From Stictocephala bisonia (taxonomy: Eukaryota > Arthropoda > Insecta > Hemiptera > Membracidae), in assembly GCA_035578905.1 (NCBI GenBank), contig JAQJVL010000001.1, forward strand, positions 4,828,001 to 4,892,000: 64,000 nt of DNA, read 5' to 3'. Below are positions 1 to 10,772 of the stretch, in pieces. The notes beneath the pieces were generated by a model, which made no database searches, was not told the DNA's origin, and saw only the letters and a program-made list of their open reading frames with translations. Numbering within the stretch: the stretch's first letter is position 1; every line of letters starts with the position of its first letter. A program made the position numbers and the translations under genes.

Positions 1-827
1 TCACCACATTTTTTAACAAAATCGTATTTTCAGAAGAGGTTAGAAAGTGCATAATTACCAAAAATCCTTTAAAATTTAATTTGATTTTGGAACAAAATAC
101 CTGTATTGTATTATGTAGGACTACATACCATGTATCTCTACATCCCTCAAATGCTATATGTTCTCATTCATAATTTAAAAAATGTATTTTACAGTATTCA
201 TTATTGGAAGTTCCTTTGTAAAAGGTCTTAAATGGATAATAATTGAATAACTTTGATTCATATAATTATTATTAACAGAACTTTTAGTCTAAAAAACATG
301 GAAATTATTGGAAATTTTCCTTTTATTTGTGTCCAGAAAACTTAAAATGAGTTATATTTAGTAGATCGAATACGAACACCAAGGTTAACGTCGATTTTGT
401 TGTTTTTATGCGCAATTATTACCAACGGATTCATACTGATTTACAAGGATATTGCATGTAACATGTCAACTCGGATAAAATTGCGACCATTTGCGAAAAA
501 CCACTGTGTGAATGTATCCATTTAAATCATTGCCTATACATAGGCCACTTGGAAAACGATCTTCTAAAGGCACTGGTGCGAGTGAGATGCACTGAGTGGT
601 GCAAGTGAGATAGAGAACTATTCCTTTCCCACTGTGTGAAAAAAAATGTCATGGCATTCATGATACAGTATGCCGCTTTCTTTGAAATGACAATTAATAA
701 TATCAATAGCACAATGAATAGTAATGAAAACAATAAATATCAGTTAGTTAAACAAACCTCAGTTTTTTCCCAACCAAACACTGTTGCGGAAGTTGAACAC
801 TTGACGGTGGAAGTTAGTCACGCCCGT
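1..827. other. AT-rich unique sequence, no gene seen
   Basis: Only short chance frames with no recognisable protein similarity are present. I see no long repeat, tRNA-like fold or splice-bounded exon. Confidence 0.6.
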
Positions 828-935
828 GAAGTAAAGCAGCTCAGCGGTGAAAGATTACCCTCTGCCGCTGGAACCCCTACATGTGCTAAATATGACACGT
901 AGGTCGCTTACCGTCCAGCCCAATTATAACACATA
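828..935 (+). repeat. Dispersed repeat module, copy 1
   Basis: About 100 bp align with 37,520-37,627, sharing CTGGAACC, CTACATG, GCTAAATAT and CCGTCCAG-like blocks in the same order. Both copies can be read in one frame with the common pattern PL-LEPLH-LN-T, but the frame is short and bounded by stops. The sequence is a dispersed repeat for certain; a conserved peptide is only a possibility. Confidence 0.6.
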
Positions 936-1069
936 TTCAGAAGTTCTTTTCAACATACGTCAACATACATACAAAAACTTTCAGGAATCTATAATTATTC
1001 TCCTCAACAATGTTATTTTAAATAAGTTTATCTTGTTACTAGCTAGTTTGTGGCACTATATTAACTAGT

Positions 1070-2760
1070 AACTGCAATCGGTTCCACGTTCACCTTATGG
1101 AATAACGTCTTGCTACTACCTATAGTCCGAGTAAAATAACTTTGGTACTGGAGGAACGGCCACACGCCACTGCTCTGAAATAACAAAACGCTGAGCTTTA
1201 ATTTGCTGTCAAACTTAAAATAAGTAAGCAATAATTTCCAAGCTAATTGTATAGTGGCCACTATATTATACTCTTTAAGAAACAGATATGCTGGAGATTT
1301 TGCTTAAACTAATTTGCTTTGTATTGTGATATTTGTGTTTAAGAACACGTTTTTATGAGTGAAATTGCGCGTGAGTCGTCTTTAGCGAGAATAATAATAA
1401 TAATAAAATAATTTCTTGCTGATGGATGACGGTTTGATTCATTGTGATTAGTATAGTACAAGACTCGTTTACTAATTCACACAAGTTAATGAGAAATTAT
1501 TTTTTTTTATATCTTTGCAAACTCGGAAACGACAAACGCTAGACAAATTTTCTTTGAAAAACATTAACTGTGTTACTTATGTATTACTAAAATAATAATG
1601 TGGAGCTAATAAAACATGCAGAAAAATAATGAAGAGTTGATGAAGGAACAACTTCATAATTCGTTTACATCGATGCTGTGTTGGAGGTGTAAGGTATATT
1701 CTACTCAAGGGAAAGTGTAGACTGGATGTTCAGCCCAAGCGTAAAATAATGTCAACAATTTTAGATTGACGATATTTCCAGATAAGAAATGTTTCTCCAG
1801 TAAGAAATAAGGTGAGTTAGTTGACTTTGAGGTGTGCTCGTGTTCAGTTCTTAATCGATTTAACAGTGCATGGTATAGTTTAATCACCAGTTTATTTTAA
1901 TTACAGTAATTTAGTTTTAGTGATATTACAAGTTTATTATTTAGATGTGACAATAATACTATATGATTCAGTGTCTCTTATATAATCATCAGTGTTTACT
2001 TCAATTATAATATTTAGACCCTTACAAATTTTAGTTATGTATATATTACTAACTAATATAACTAATGTTATATTAGTTAGTAATTGACAAGAAGTGTTTG
2101 GAATGGAAGAGGTCAGAGCTGACCAGAAAATTCGTGTGGTCATCGCCGCCTTGTTGACAATCTAGTTTTGAAAACTCTTGAATCGTTCTTCCTAGTTCAA
2201 GAACATTCTATTTAATACCACAGTACGATTTTAGTGTCACTTAAATAACACAAAATTTAGGTTTAAAGAAATGTTGTCTAGCATTTGTCGTTGCCGAGTT
2301 TGCAAAGGTTTACAAAAAAATTAATTCCTCATTAACATTTTTAATTATTAAATTAGACTTATACCAAACTAATCACAATGAATCAAACTGTCACCCATCC
2401 ATAATAAATTGTTTTAGTATTATTATTCTCGCTACAGTGACAGGTTAAAGACGACTCACGCGCAATTTCACTCATAAAAACGTGTTGTCAAACACAAACA
2501 TCATAATAAAAAGCAAATTAGCTTAAAAAAAATATCCAGCATAATTTTTTTCTTAAAGAATATAACATGGTGGACATTATACAATTAGTTTAATAATTAT
2601 TGCTTACTTATTTTAAGTTTGACAGCAACTTAAAGCTCAGAGTTTTGTCATTTCAGGCTAGTGGCGCGAGGCCGTTCTGCCAGTACCAAAGTTATTTTAT
2701 TCCGACTATATATTACACATTACACAACCGTCCACGTATTCACCGGGTTACCGCTACAAA
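1070..2760. mobile_element. Long-TIR DNA element (non-autonomous, foldback type)
   Basis: The left arm (about 1,075-1,575) is the reverse complement of the right arm (about 2,255-2,750) with moderate divergence. Matching blocks include AAAATAACTTTGGTACTGG against CCAGTACCAAAGTTATTTT and GCGCGTGAGTCGTC against GACGACTCACGCGC. The ~680-bp interior codes for nothing I recognise, so the element would need a transposase from elsewhere. Short frames in both arms are mirror images of each other and are not genes. The exact ends and a target-site duplication could not be fixed by eye. Confidence 0.75.
2045..2084. repeat. Perfect 18-bp inverted repeat with 4-nt loop
   Basis: ATTACTAACTAATATAAC, then TAAT, then the exact reverse complement. 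It lies in the interior of the long-TIR element and could extrude as a cruciform or fold in RNA. Confidence 0.9.
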
Positions 2761-3150
2761 ACCGGCGACTCGATACAGGACGCTGTGTACCTTCCAACGG
2801 CTCCAAAAATACAATAAAATTATATATTACATTATGACCCAATACTATTTTTTTAATGATTTAACTATTTTTTCAACGTTAAAGCCCAATTTGTATTCCT
2901 AAATTTGAATAACGAGCAATTTTACTGTACATTTAAACACTACAGATCCCGGTTTTTATTATGATTGTTACGTTAGTTATTTATTGTGCTTTCTTACTAC
3001 TTATACGTTACTTATTATTATTAAAATAAATAATAAATATGCTAGTATTTAACGTAATACATATTCTTATATTACCATTTTAACATTCACATTGGGAATG
3101 AGTTACGATATAGGGAATTAACTGGATCCATATTACGTATCTACAATCAC
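2761..3150. other. AT-rich sequence, nothing recognised
   Basis: No repeat, RNA fold or coding signal is visible apart from the end of a chance frame running out of the right TIR arm. Confidence 0.5.

Positions 3151-3208
<58 letters not shown>
3151..3208. repeat. (AT)n microsatellite
   Basis: An almost uninterrupted AT dinucleotide run. Confidence 0.98.
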
Positions 3209-3212
<4 letters not shown>

Positions 3213-3628
3213 TATTTGCTACATATTTCAGTCGTGTTTGGTATCATTTTATGCCTTTCGTGCTTATTTCAAATATGTCATAGTATTTAATACCAATGTT
3301 AAGTGAAACTAAATAAAAAGGGTTTTAAACTTGGTATGCAAGAGATTCCACAATGTGTCCAGGCTGGGATTAAATTAATTAATTGATTAACGAATAGTCG
3401 AATATTCGTTGGTTCTATTTAGAAACATCTCGTTTCTGTAACGTTTTGAGTGCAGTGATTCGTACGCGGCTGGCAGTATTTCACTATCGTTTCCCCGATA
3501 TTCATACCTTAGCATATTAATATATAATTGTTAAACTACAGCCACTTACATTTGAATCTGTTATTGGTAAATAACGAGAGAAATAAACTTGATTGTACGA
3601 ATAAGGACAGCAAATATTTTATATACAA
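3209..3628. other. AT-rich spacer before the 61-bp satellite
   Basis: Unique-looking sequence with a small inverted repeat near 3,391-3,412 (AACGAATA with TATTCGTT). No gene is seen. Confidence 0.5.
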
Positions 3629-6600
3629 ATATAACAAGATAGAATAGTTAAATATCAGATAGCTTGACTATTCTAAGTATATAATGAAGCAATAACAAGA
3701 TAGAATAGTTAAATCTCAGATAGCTTGCCTATTCTAAGCATATAATGAAGCAATAACAAGATAGAATAGTTAAATCTCAGATAGCTTGCCTATTCTAAGC
3801 ATATAATGAAGCAATAACAAGATAGAATAGTTAAATCTCAGATAGCTTGCCTATTCTAAGCATATAATGAAACAATAACAAGATAGAATAGTTAAATCTC
3901 AGATAGATTGCCTATTCTAAGCATATAATGAAGCAATAACAAGATAGAATAGTTAAATCTCAGATAGCTAGCCTATTCTAAGCATATAATGAAGCAATAA
4001 CAAGATAGAATAGTTAAATATCAGATAGCTTGACTATTCTAAGCATATAATGAAGCAATAACAAGATAGAATAGTTAAATCTCAGATAGCTTTACTATTC
4101 TCTGCATATAATGAAGTAATAACAAGATAGAATAGTTAAATCTCAGATAGCTTGACTATTATATGCATATAATGAAGTAATAACAAGATAGAATAGTTAA
4201 ATCTCAGATAGCTTGACTATTCTATGCATATAATGAAGCAATAACAAGATAGAATAGTTAAATCTCAGGTAGCTTGACTATTCTATGCATATAATGATGT
4301 AATAACAAGATAGAATAGTTAAATCTCAGGTAGCTTGACTATTCTATGCATATAATGATGTAATAACAAGATAGAATAGTTAAATCTCAGATAGCTTGAC
4401 TATTCTAAGCATATAATGAAGCAATAACAAGATAGAATAGTTAAATCTCAGATAGCTTTACTATTCTATGCATATAATGATGTAATAACAAGATAGAATA
4501 TTTAAATCTCAGATAGCTAGCCTATTCTAAGCATATAATGAAGCAATAACAAGATAGAATAGTTAAATATCAGATAGCTTGACTATTCTAAGCATATAAT
4601 GAAGCAATAACAAGATAGAATAGTTAAATCTCAGATAGCTTTACTATTCTCTGCATATAATGAAGTAATAACAAGATAGAATAGTTAAATATCAGATACC
4701 TTGACTATTCTATGCATATAATGAAGCAATAACAAGATAGAATAGTTAAATCTCAGATAGCTTGACTATTCTATGCATATAATGATGTAATAACAAGATA
4801 GAATAGTTAAATCTCAGATAGCTTGACTATTCTAAGCATATAATGAAGCAATAACAAGATAGAATAGTTAAATCTCAGATAGCTTGACTATTTTATGCAT
4901 AAAATGAAGTAATAAAAAGGTAGAATAGTTAAATCTCATATAACTTGACTATTCTAAGCATATAATGAAGCAATAACAAGATAGAATAGTTAAATCTCAG
5001 ATAGCTTGACTATTCTAAGTATATAATGAAACAATAACAAGATAGAATAGTTAAATCTCAGATAGCTTGACTATGATATGCATATAATGAAGCAATAACA
5101 AGAGAGAATGGTTAAATCTCAGATAGCTTGACTATTATATGCATATAATGAAGTAATAACAAGATAGAATAGTTAAATCTCAGATAGTTTGACTATTCTA
5201 TGCTTATAATGAAGCAATAACAAGAGAGAATAGTTAAATCTCAGATAGCTTGACTATTATATGCATATAATGAAGTAATAACAAGATAGAATAGTTAAAT
5301 CTCAGATAGTTTGACTATTCTATACTATAATGAAACAATAACAAGATAGAATAGTTAAATCTCAGATAGCTTGACTATTCTAAGTATATAATGAAACAAT
5401 AACAAGATAGAATAGTTAAATCTCAGATAGCTTGACTATTCTAAGTATATAATGAAACAATGACAAGATAGAATAGTTAAATCTCAGATAGCTTGACTAT
5501 TCTATGCATATAATGAAGTAATAACAAGATAGAATAGTTAAATCTCAGATAGCTTGACTATTCTAAGCATATAATGAAGCAACAACAAGATAGAATAGTT
5601 AAATCTCAGATAGCTTGACTATTCTAAGCATATAATGAAGCAATAACAAGATAGAATAGTTAAATCTCAGATAGCTTGACTATTCTAAGCATATAATGAA
5701 GCAATAACAAGATAGAATAGTTAAATCTCAGATAGCTTGACTATTTATGCATATAATGAAGTAATAACAAGATAGAATAGTTAAATCTCAGATAGATTGA
5801 CTATTATATGCATATAATGAAGTAATAACAAGATAGAATATTTAAATCTCAGATAGCTTGACTATTCTAAGCATATAATGAAGCAATAACAAGATAGAAT
5901 AGTTAAATATCAGATAGCTTGACTATTTTAAGTATATAATGAAGTAATAACAAGATAGAATAGTTAAATCTCAGATAGCTTGACTATTCTAAGCATATAA
6001 TGAAGCAATAACAAGATAGAATAGTTAAATCTCAGATAGCTTGACTATTTATGCATATAATGAAGTAATAACAAGATAGAATAGTTAAATCTCAGATAGA
6101 TTGACTATTATATGCATATAATGAAGTAATAACAAGATAGAATATTTAAATCTCAGATAGCTTGACTATTCTAAGCATATAATGAAGCAATAACAAGATA
6201 GAATAGTTAAATATCAGATAGCTTGACTATTATATGCATATAATGAAGTAATAACAAGATAGAATAGTTAAATCTCATATAGCTTGACTATTCTAAGCAT
6301 ATAATGAAGCAATAACAAGATAGAATAGTTAAATATCAGATAGCTTGACTATTATATGCATATAATGAAGTAATAACAAGATAGAATAGTTAAATCTCAG
6401 ATAGCTTGACTATTCTAAGCATATAATGAAGCAATAACAAGATAGAATAGTTAAATCTCAGATAGCTTGACTATTCTAAGCATATAATGAAGCAATAACA
6501 AGATAGAATAGTTAAATCTGAGATAGCTTGACTATTATATGCATATAATGAAGTAATAACAAGATAGAATAGTTAAATCTCAGATAGCTTGACTATTCTA

Positions 6601-7404
6601 AGCATATAATGAAGCAATAACAAGATAGAATAGTTAAATCTCAGATAGCTTGACTATTATATGCATATAATGAAGTAATAACAAGATAGAATAGTTAAAT
6701 CTCAGATAGCTTGACTATTCTAAGCATATAATGAAGCAATAACAAGATAGAATAGTTAAATATCAGATACCTTGACTAATTTAAGTATATAATGAAACAA
6801 TAACAAGATAGAATAGTTAAATCTCAGATAGCTTGCCTATTCTAAGCATATAATGAAGCAATAACAAGATAGAATAGTTAAATATCAGATAGCTTGACTA
6901 TTTTAAGTATATAATGAAACAATAACAAGATAGAATAGTTAAATCTCAGATAGCTTGACTATTCTAAGTATATAATGAAGTAATAACAAGATAGAATAGT
7001 TAAATATCAGATACCTTGACTAATTTAAGTATATAATGAAACAATAACAAGATAGAATAGTTAAATCTCAGATAGCTTGCCTATTCTAAGCATATAATGA
7101 AGCAATAACAAGATAGAATAGTTAAATATCAGATAGCTTGCCTATTCTAAGCATATAATGAAGCAATAACAAGATAGAATAGTTAAATCTCAGATAGCTT
7201 GACTATTCTATGCATATAATGAAGTAATAACAAGATATAATAGTTAAATCTCAGATAGCTTGACTATTCTATGCATATAATGAAGCAATAACAAGATAGA
7301 ATAGTTAAATCTCAGATAGCTTGACTATGCTATGCATATAATGAAGCAATAACAAGATAGAATAGTTAAATCTCAGGTAGCTTGACTATTCTGTGCATAT
7401 AATA
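3629..7404. repeat. 61-bp satellite array, about 62 copies
   Basis: The period is 61 bp, measured from the spacing of the AGCTTGACTATTC block at 3,661, 3,722, 3,783 and 3,844. The monomer is AT-rich with few mutations between copies. Common alternatives are AAGCAT or ATGCAT, GAAGC or GAAGT, and CTCAGAT or ATCAGAT, and they occur in repeating combinations. Each monomer holds an imperfect inverted repeat, TAGAATAGTTAA with TTGACTATTCTA. Several monomers are 60 bp. Stops in all frames rule out coding. Confidence 0.98.
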
Positions 7405-7535
7405 ATGCACGAGGCGGGCCGATGCTTTTTAGGTGACTATTAGCGCTTATTGGAGCGCCGTACTGACAGGTCAGGTGAACGCGGAACCGACAGAAGACAA
7501 TAAGAGTTTGTAGTTACAGTAGTTTTTAGCGTTGA

Positions 7536-7634
7536 GTAACGACCGCGTTAAAGTGTTATTTACAATATTTACATAACCACACAACTACATCACCTCGTCA
7601 ATATTGTAAATAACAGCTTGACGCGGTGGTAACC
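7536..7634. repeat. Imperfect inverted repeat, about 36-bp arms
   Basis: The core GTTATTTACAATATT at 7,556-7,570 pairs perfectly with AATATTGTAAATAAC at 7,600-7,614. Pairing extends outward through ACCGCGT and ACGCGGT to GTAAC and GTTAC with a few mismatches. The loop is about 27 nt. The sequence is richer in CpG than the satellite that ends 130 bp upstream. It could be a small MITE or the remains of TIR ends. Confidence 0.8.
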
Positions 7635-7831
7635 GGAAGCTTTAGTTTGTAGTAATGACACCGGTCGCTAAGATAAGGTAACTACTGTAAGTATTTTTAG
7701 AATATAAATTGATCAGACCTGAATTAACGGAAAATATAACTTTTATCAGATTCAATTCAGTCGGGAAGTGTTCCAAAAATATTTAGTACAATATATGTAA
7801 GGTGACTAGCCTTTTGCATGTGCTTTCATGA

Positions 7832-7888
<57 letters not shown>
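7832..7888. repeat. (TA)n microsatellite
   Basis: A dinucleotide run of nearly 60 bp, followed by CATATGG. Confidence 0.97.
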
Positions 7889-7893
<5 letters not shown>

Positions 7894-7904
7894 GGAAGCA
7901 CATT

Positions 7905-7972
7905 TAGCCTCTTGCTAACGTGGTGTTTAGCACATTGGCTTTCCTTTCAGTTGGTTCAAATCTTAGAAGGTT
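7905..7972 (+). pseudogene. tRNA-like relic (possible SINE head)
   Basis: GGTTCAAATCTTAGAAGG resembles a tRNA B box and 3' acceptor region, with TGGTGTTTAGCACATTGG upstream at roughly A-box distance. Stem pairing is poor, so it is not a functional tRNA. It may be a diverged tRNA-derived SINE head. Confidence 0.35.
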
Positions 7973-8550
7973 AACTTATTATTTTGATAAAGGTGTATGG
8001 ACATTTTCCCTCAACAACATTTGTGTACTAAACAGGGTGAGTTAAAATCTAATTGGTTTCCACAGTTTATAAAATTTTTTCTTTTTGAATATGACATTAA
8101 TTTAATATTAAGCCACAATACACAGAGTTTATCAATGTTAAGGATTACTTGGGATAAAAGATCTAGGAGTCAACTTAAAACCAATCTAGGAGCCATGACA
8201 AATCAGTTTTAGATTTGTCATGGCTAAAAAAAAAGAAAAAGGCAATTTTTTAAAATTCTGATTGCGCTATTGTTTTGAAATGGCGTGTTGAAATTACATA
8301 ACTTATCACAATGTTCCTATTTAAAATGTTTAAGTTCACTCCTAAATCTTGGACTCCACGTGATCCCTAATTACACAGAAATACTCTAAAAAATGTAATT
8401 AGGGTTGGTAATAATTTAATGGCATATTCAAAAAGCAAATATTTTATAAACTATAGAAAGAGGTAGAGTGTAACTGACTTAAAATTCACACTGTATATTA
8501 AATGTACTTTCATTGAACGAAAAGGAATGGTTGCTTGATTCCTGAAGGAT
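7973..8550. other. Unique AT-rich stretch
   Basis: A 71-codon frame at 7,997-8,212 has no recognisable domain and typical AT-biased chance composition. I see nothing else. Confidence 0.5.
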
Positions 8551-8569
8551 TATTAGTAAGTTAAAACTC

Positions 8570-9010
8570 GTAAATAAGGACTTCGAAAACAGATTTTTTT
8601 TTTCGTACTGACGATACAAACAAAAAAAGGATGAGAAGGATTCGCGTGTTGCAGACTGAAGCAGTGATTCACAAAGAAAGGTTGTGTTTGGACTTTTTCG
8701 CCTTCAACCGGAAGGAAGCGTTGATAAGCAAACTGGAAACAAGGTTGGTTTTGGCGTCCCAACCCAACTTCCTCGACCTTTTCACGTCTCAATGATAAAA
8801 AACCCTCCCCAACCCTTGTGCTTCTTTATTTGTGTTGCTCTAGCTCCAAGTCTCAAGTCTCAACAATGTAGTAGTTTGAGTGTGCAACCCAATTTCCCGA
8901 AGCAGAGCACTCCACCTCTTACACCACATCCGATAAGGGTAGACGTCGCCACTGACAACGGGAAATGACGTCTTAGCCCGTTTCCGGTCTTGCGCCACCT
9001 TATCTTCCAC
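8570..9010. other. GC-richer block, unrecognised
   Basis: Base composition rises clearly against the flanks. Overlapping frames of 79 codons (minus, 8,553-8,792) and 94 codons (plus, 8,684-8,968) are open on opposite strands, and neither has a domain I recognise. Near 8,940-8,990 are two GACGTC sites, a TTTCCGG block and CCTTATC repeats, which could belong to a promoter or an old transposon. No start, splice or polyadenylation context makes either frame convincing. Confidence 0.3.
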
Positions 9011-10010
9011 CTTATCACTGGATTACACTCTTTAGAAAGACGTGTGATTTGTTACCTATCCTGTGGACCGAACAATAAGTCTGTTATAAGGTAGTTTATA
9101 TTTTACAAAAGGAAAATTGGATCCAGATGGACATTTTAAGGTACGAACTGTTGGTCGTATTGCATTAAAATCACCATAGTTTATTGTTCAGATATTTAAA
9201 CAATGCTCCAGTACAATTTATCTAACATTAAGGTTAAGGTATTTAATAGGAATCAGTATAATTAATTATTCATGTATTTACCTTCCATAATGTTGCCTAA
9301 CATTCCCATCTATATATTTTATTTCATATAAATCTTTATAACATTGCCATGGATAAAAATCACTGAGACTTCTGTTTTAGCGCAAATGACATCTGTCTAA
9401 ATTAACTGTACGATTTGTTTTCACAATAACACAAGTAATAACTTACAATGTAACTAAATAACAGAATCATTTAAACTTTATAAAAAAATTAAAATAAAAA
9501 AAAAATGTGTAGAGGAATACGCCTTGCAGTAGATCGAGGGAATGAAGGGGAGGGGGTGATAGAAACATTAAAGCATGCTAAGAGATAATATATAATAAAA
9601 TTAATGAAAAGCAGGCTGGTTATTCAACTCTAAAAATACATTTATGAACTATATTAACTATATTAAAATATCACAATTTTTTTCCATTTAAATAACCAAT
9701 AAATATAGGTTATTAGAATAATTAGAGCCTTTTACATTTTATGTGTACTTTTTCTCCGGTTGAACGATTTTCAATCTTGTTTTAGTTAATTATCATTCAA
9801 ATTGTTTATTGTTATTAATTATTTTCTTCTCATTGAACCCGAATTGTTACTGTATATTTCAAATGAGTTAAGTGCTATTTTACACGAAACGTGCATAACA
9901 CGACACGAGTTATAAGTAAATACTGTAGGACTGTTGCAAATATAAATGATTATCATCTTTTTAATTAATATACTGGTGCAAGTATTTTTCTAGAAAGATA
10001 TTAACGGTGG
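9011..10010. other. AT-rich sequence, nothing recognised
   Basis: No coding or repeat structure is evident apart from short A-runs. Confidence 0.5.
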
Positions 10011-10772
10011 CTTGAATGCCCGCACTATCTTGCGGCGAAACTTTGAAGTAGCAAAGGTTGGCGCACCTGTTGTGCTCTATAAGCCGGACAAGTATTTGTG
10101 GCGCGAACTATCAACTTTTCAAACGTTCTACATCTGTTCCAAATGTTGAGTGTTCCTTTAATATAACCTCTGATGTGTGTATGTGTTTTGCAACAGGCGA
10201 ACACAATTCTTACAGTGTTTTGTACTAGAATAATTATTTAAAGTAGATTATATCGAGTATTTGGATTTTGATTATTCATTATAAAATGTTTGGAAATATG
10301 AGGAAAATAAATCTTTCAAATTAACGGATTATTTCATAAGTAACTTGAATGTGAAATTCATATAATGTTAACGTCAACTAACTACTTTTAATTAGCTTGC
10401 TATCAACATTTGTGAGATTAGAACGGTAAGAAAAAATCATCTGCAATTAAATAAGTCTAATTAGAAAGAATTAAAACTAGAAATAAGCAATCTCATTGCA
10501 GCCTACATTATTTTTCTATCAATAATGGTAGTAAAACCAATTTTCCTTCAACTATTAGTGAAGCTATGTTCAGTAAGTATTAATCATTCTGAGTAATACA
10601 CCAAGAAAATCTAATTATAAAACCAAACGATACACATACATTATAAATAAAATAACAGTTACTCAGTGACATTAGAGATATCTGGTCAAACCACCATCTG
10701 GTCAAAATCGCACAGATATGTGGGCAATGAATGTATGGTCAGTTAGATTAGGTTAGTCGTAATCTTTGTAGA
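10011..10772. other. Unique sequence before the 136-bp satellite
   Basis: A slightly GC-richer patch (10,015-10,110) containing GGCGAAAC and GGCGCGAAC is unassigned. A small direct repeat of ATCTGGTCAAA occurs near 10,680-10,710. Confidence 0.4.

Noticed and set aside
3629..7404. CRISPR-like array (regular 61-bp repeats)
   Set aside because: There are no unique spacers: the whole 61-bp unit is repeated head-to-tail, and the DNA is eukaryotic in character.
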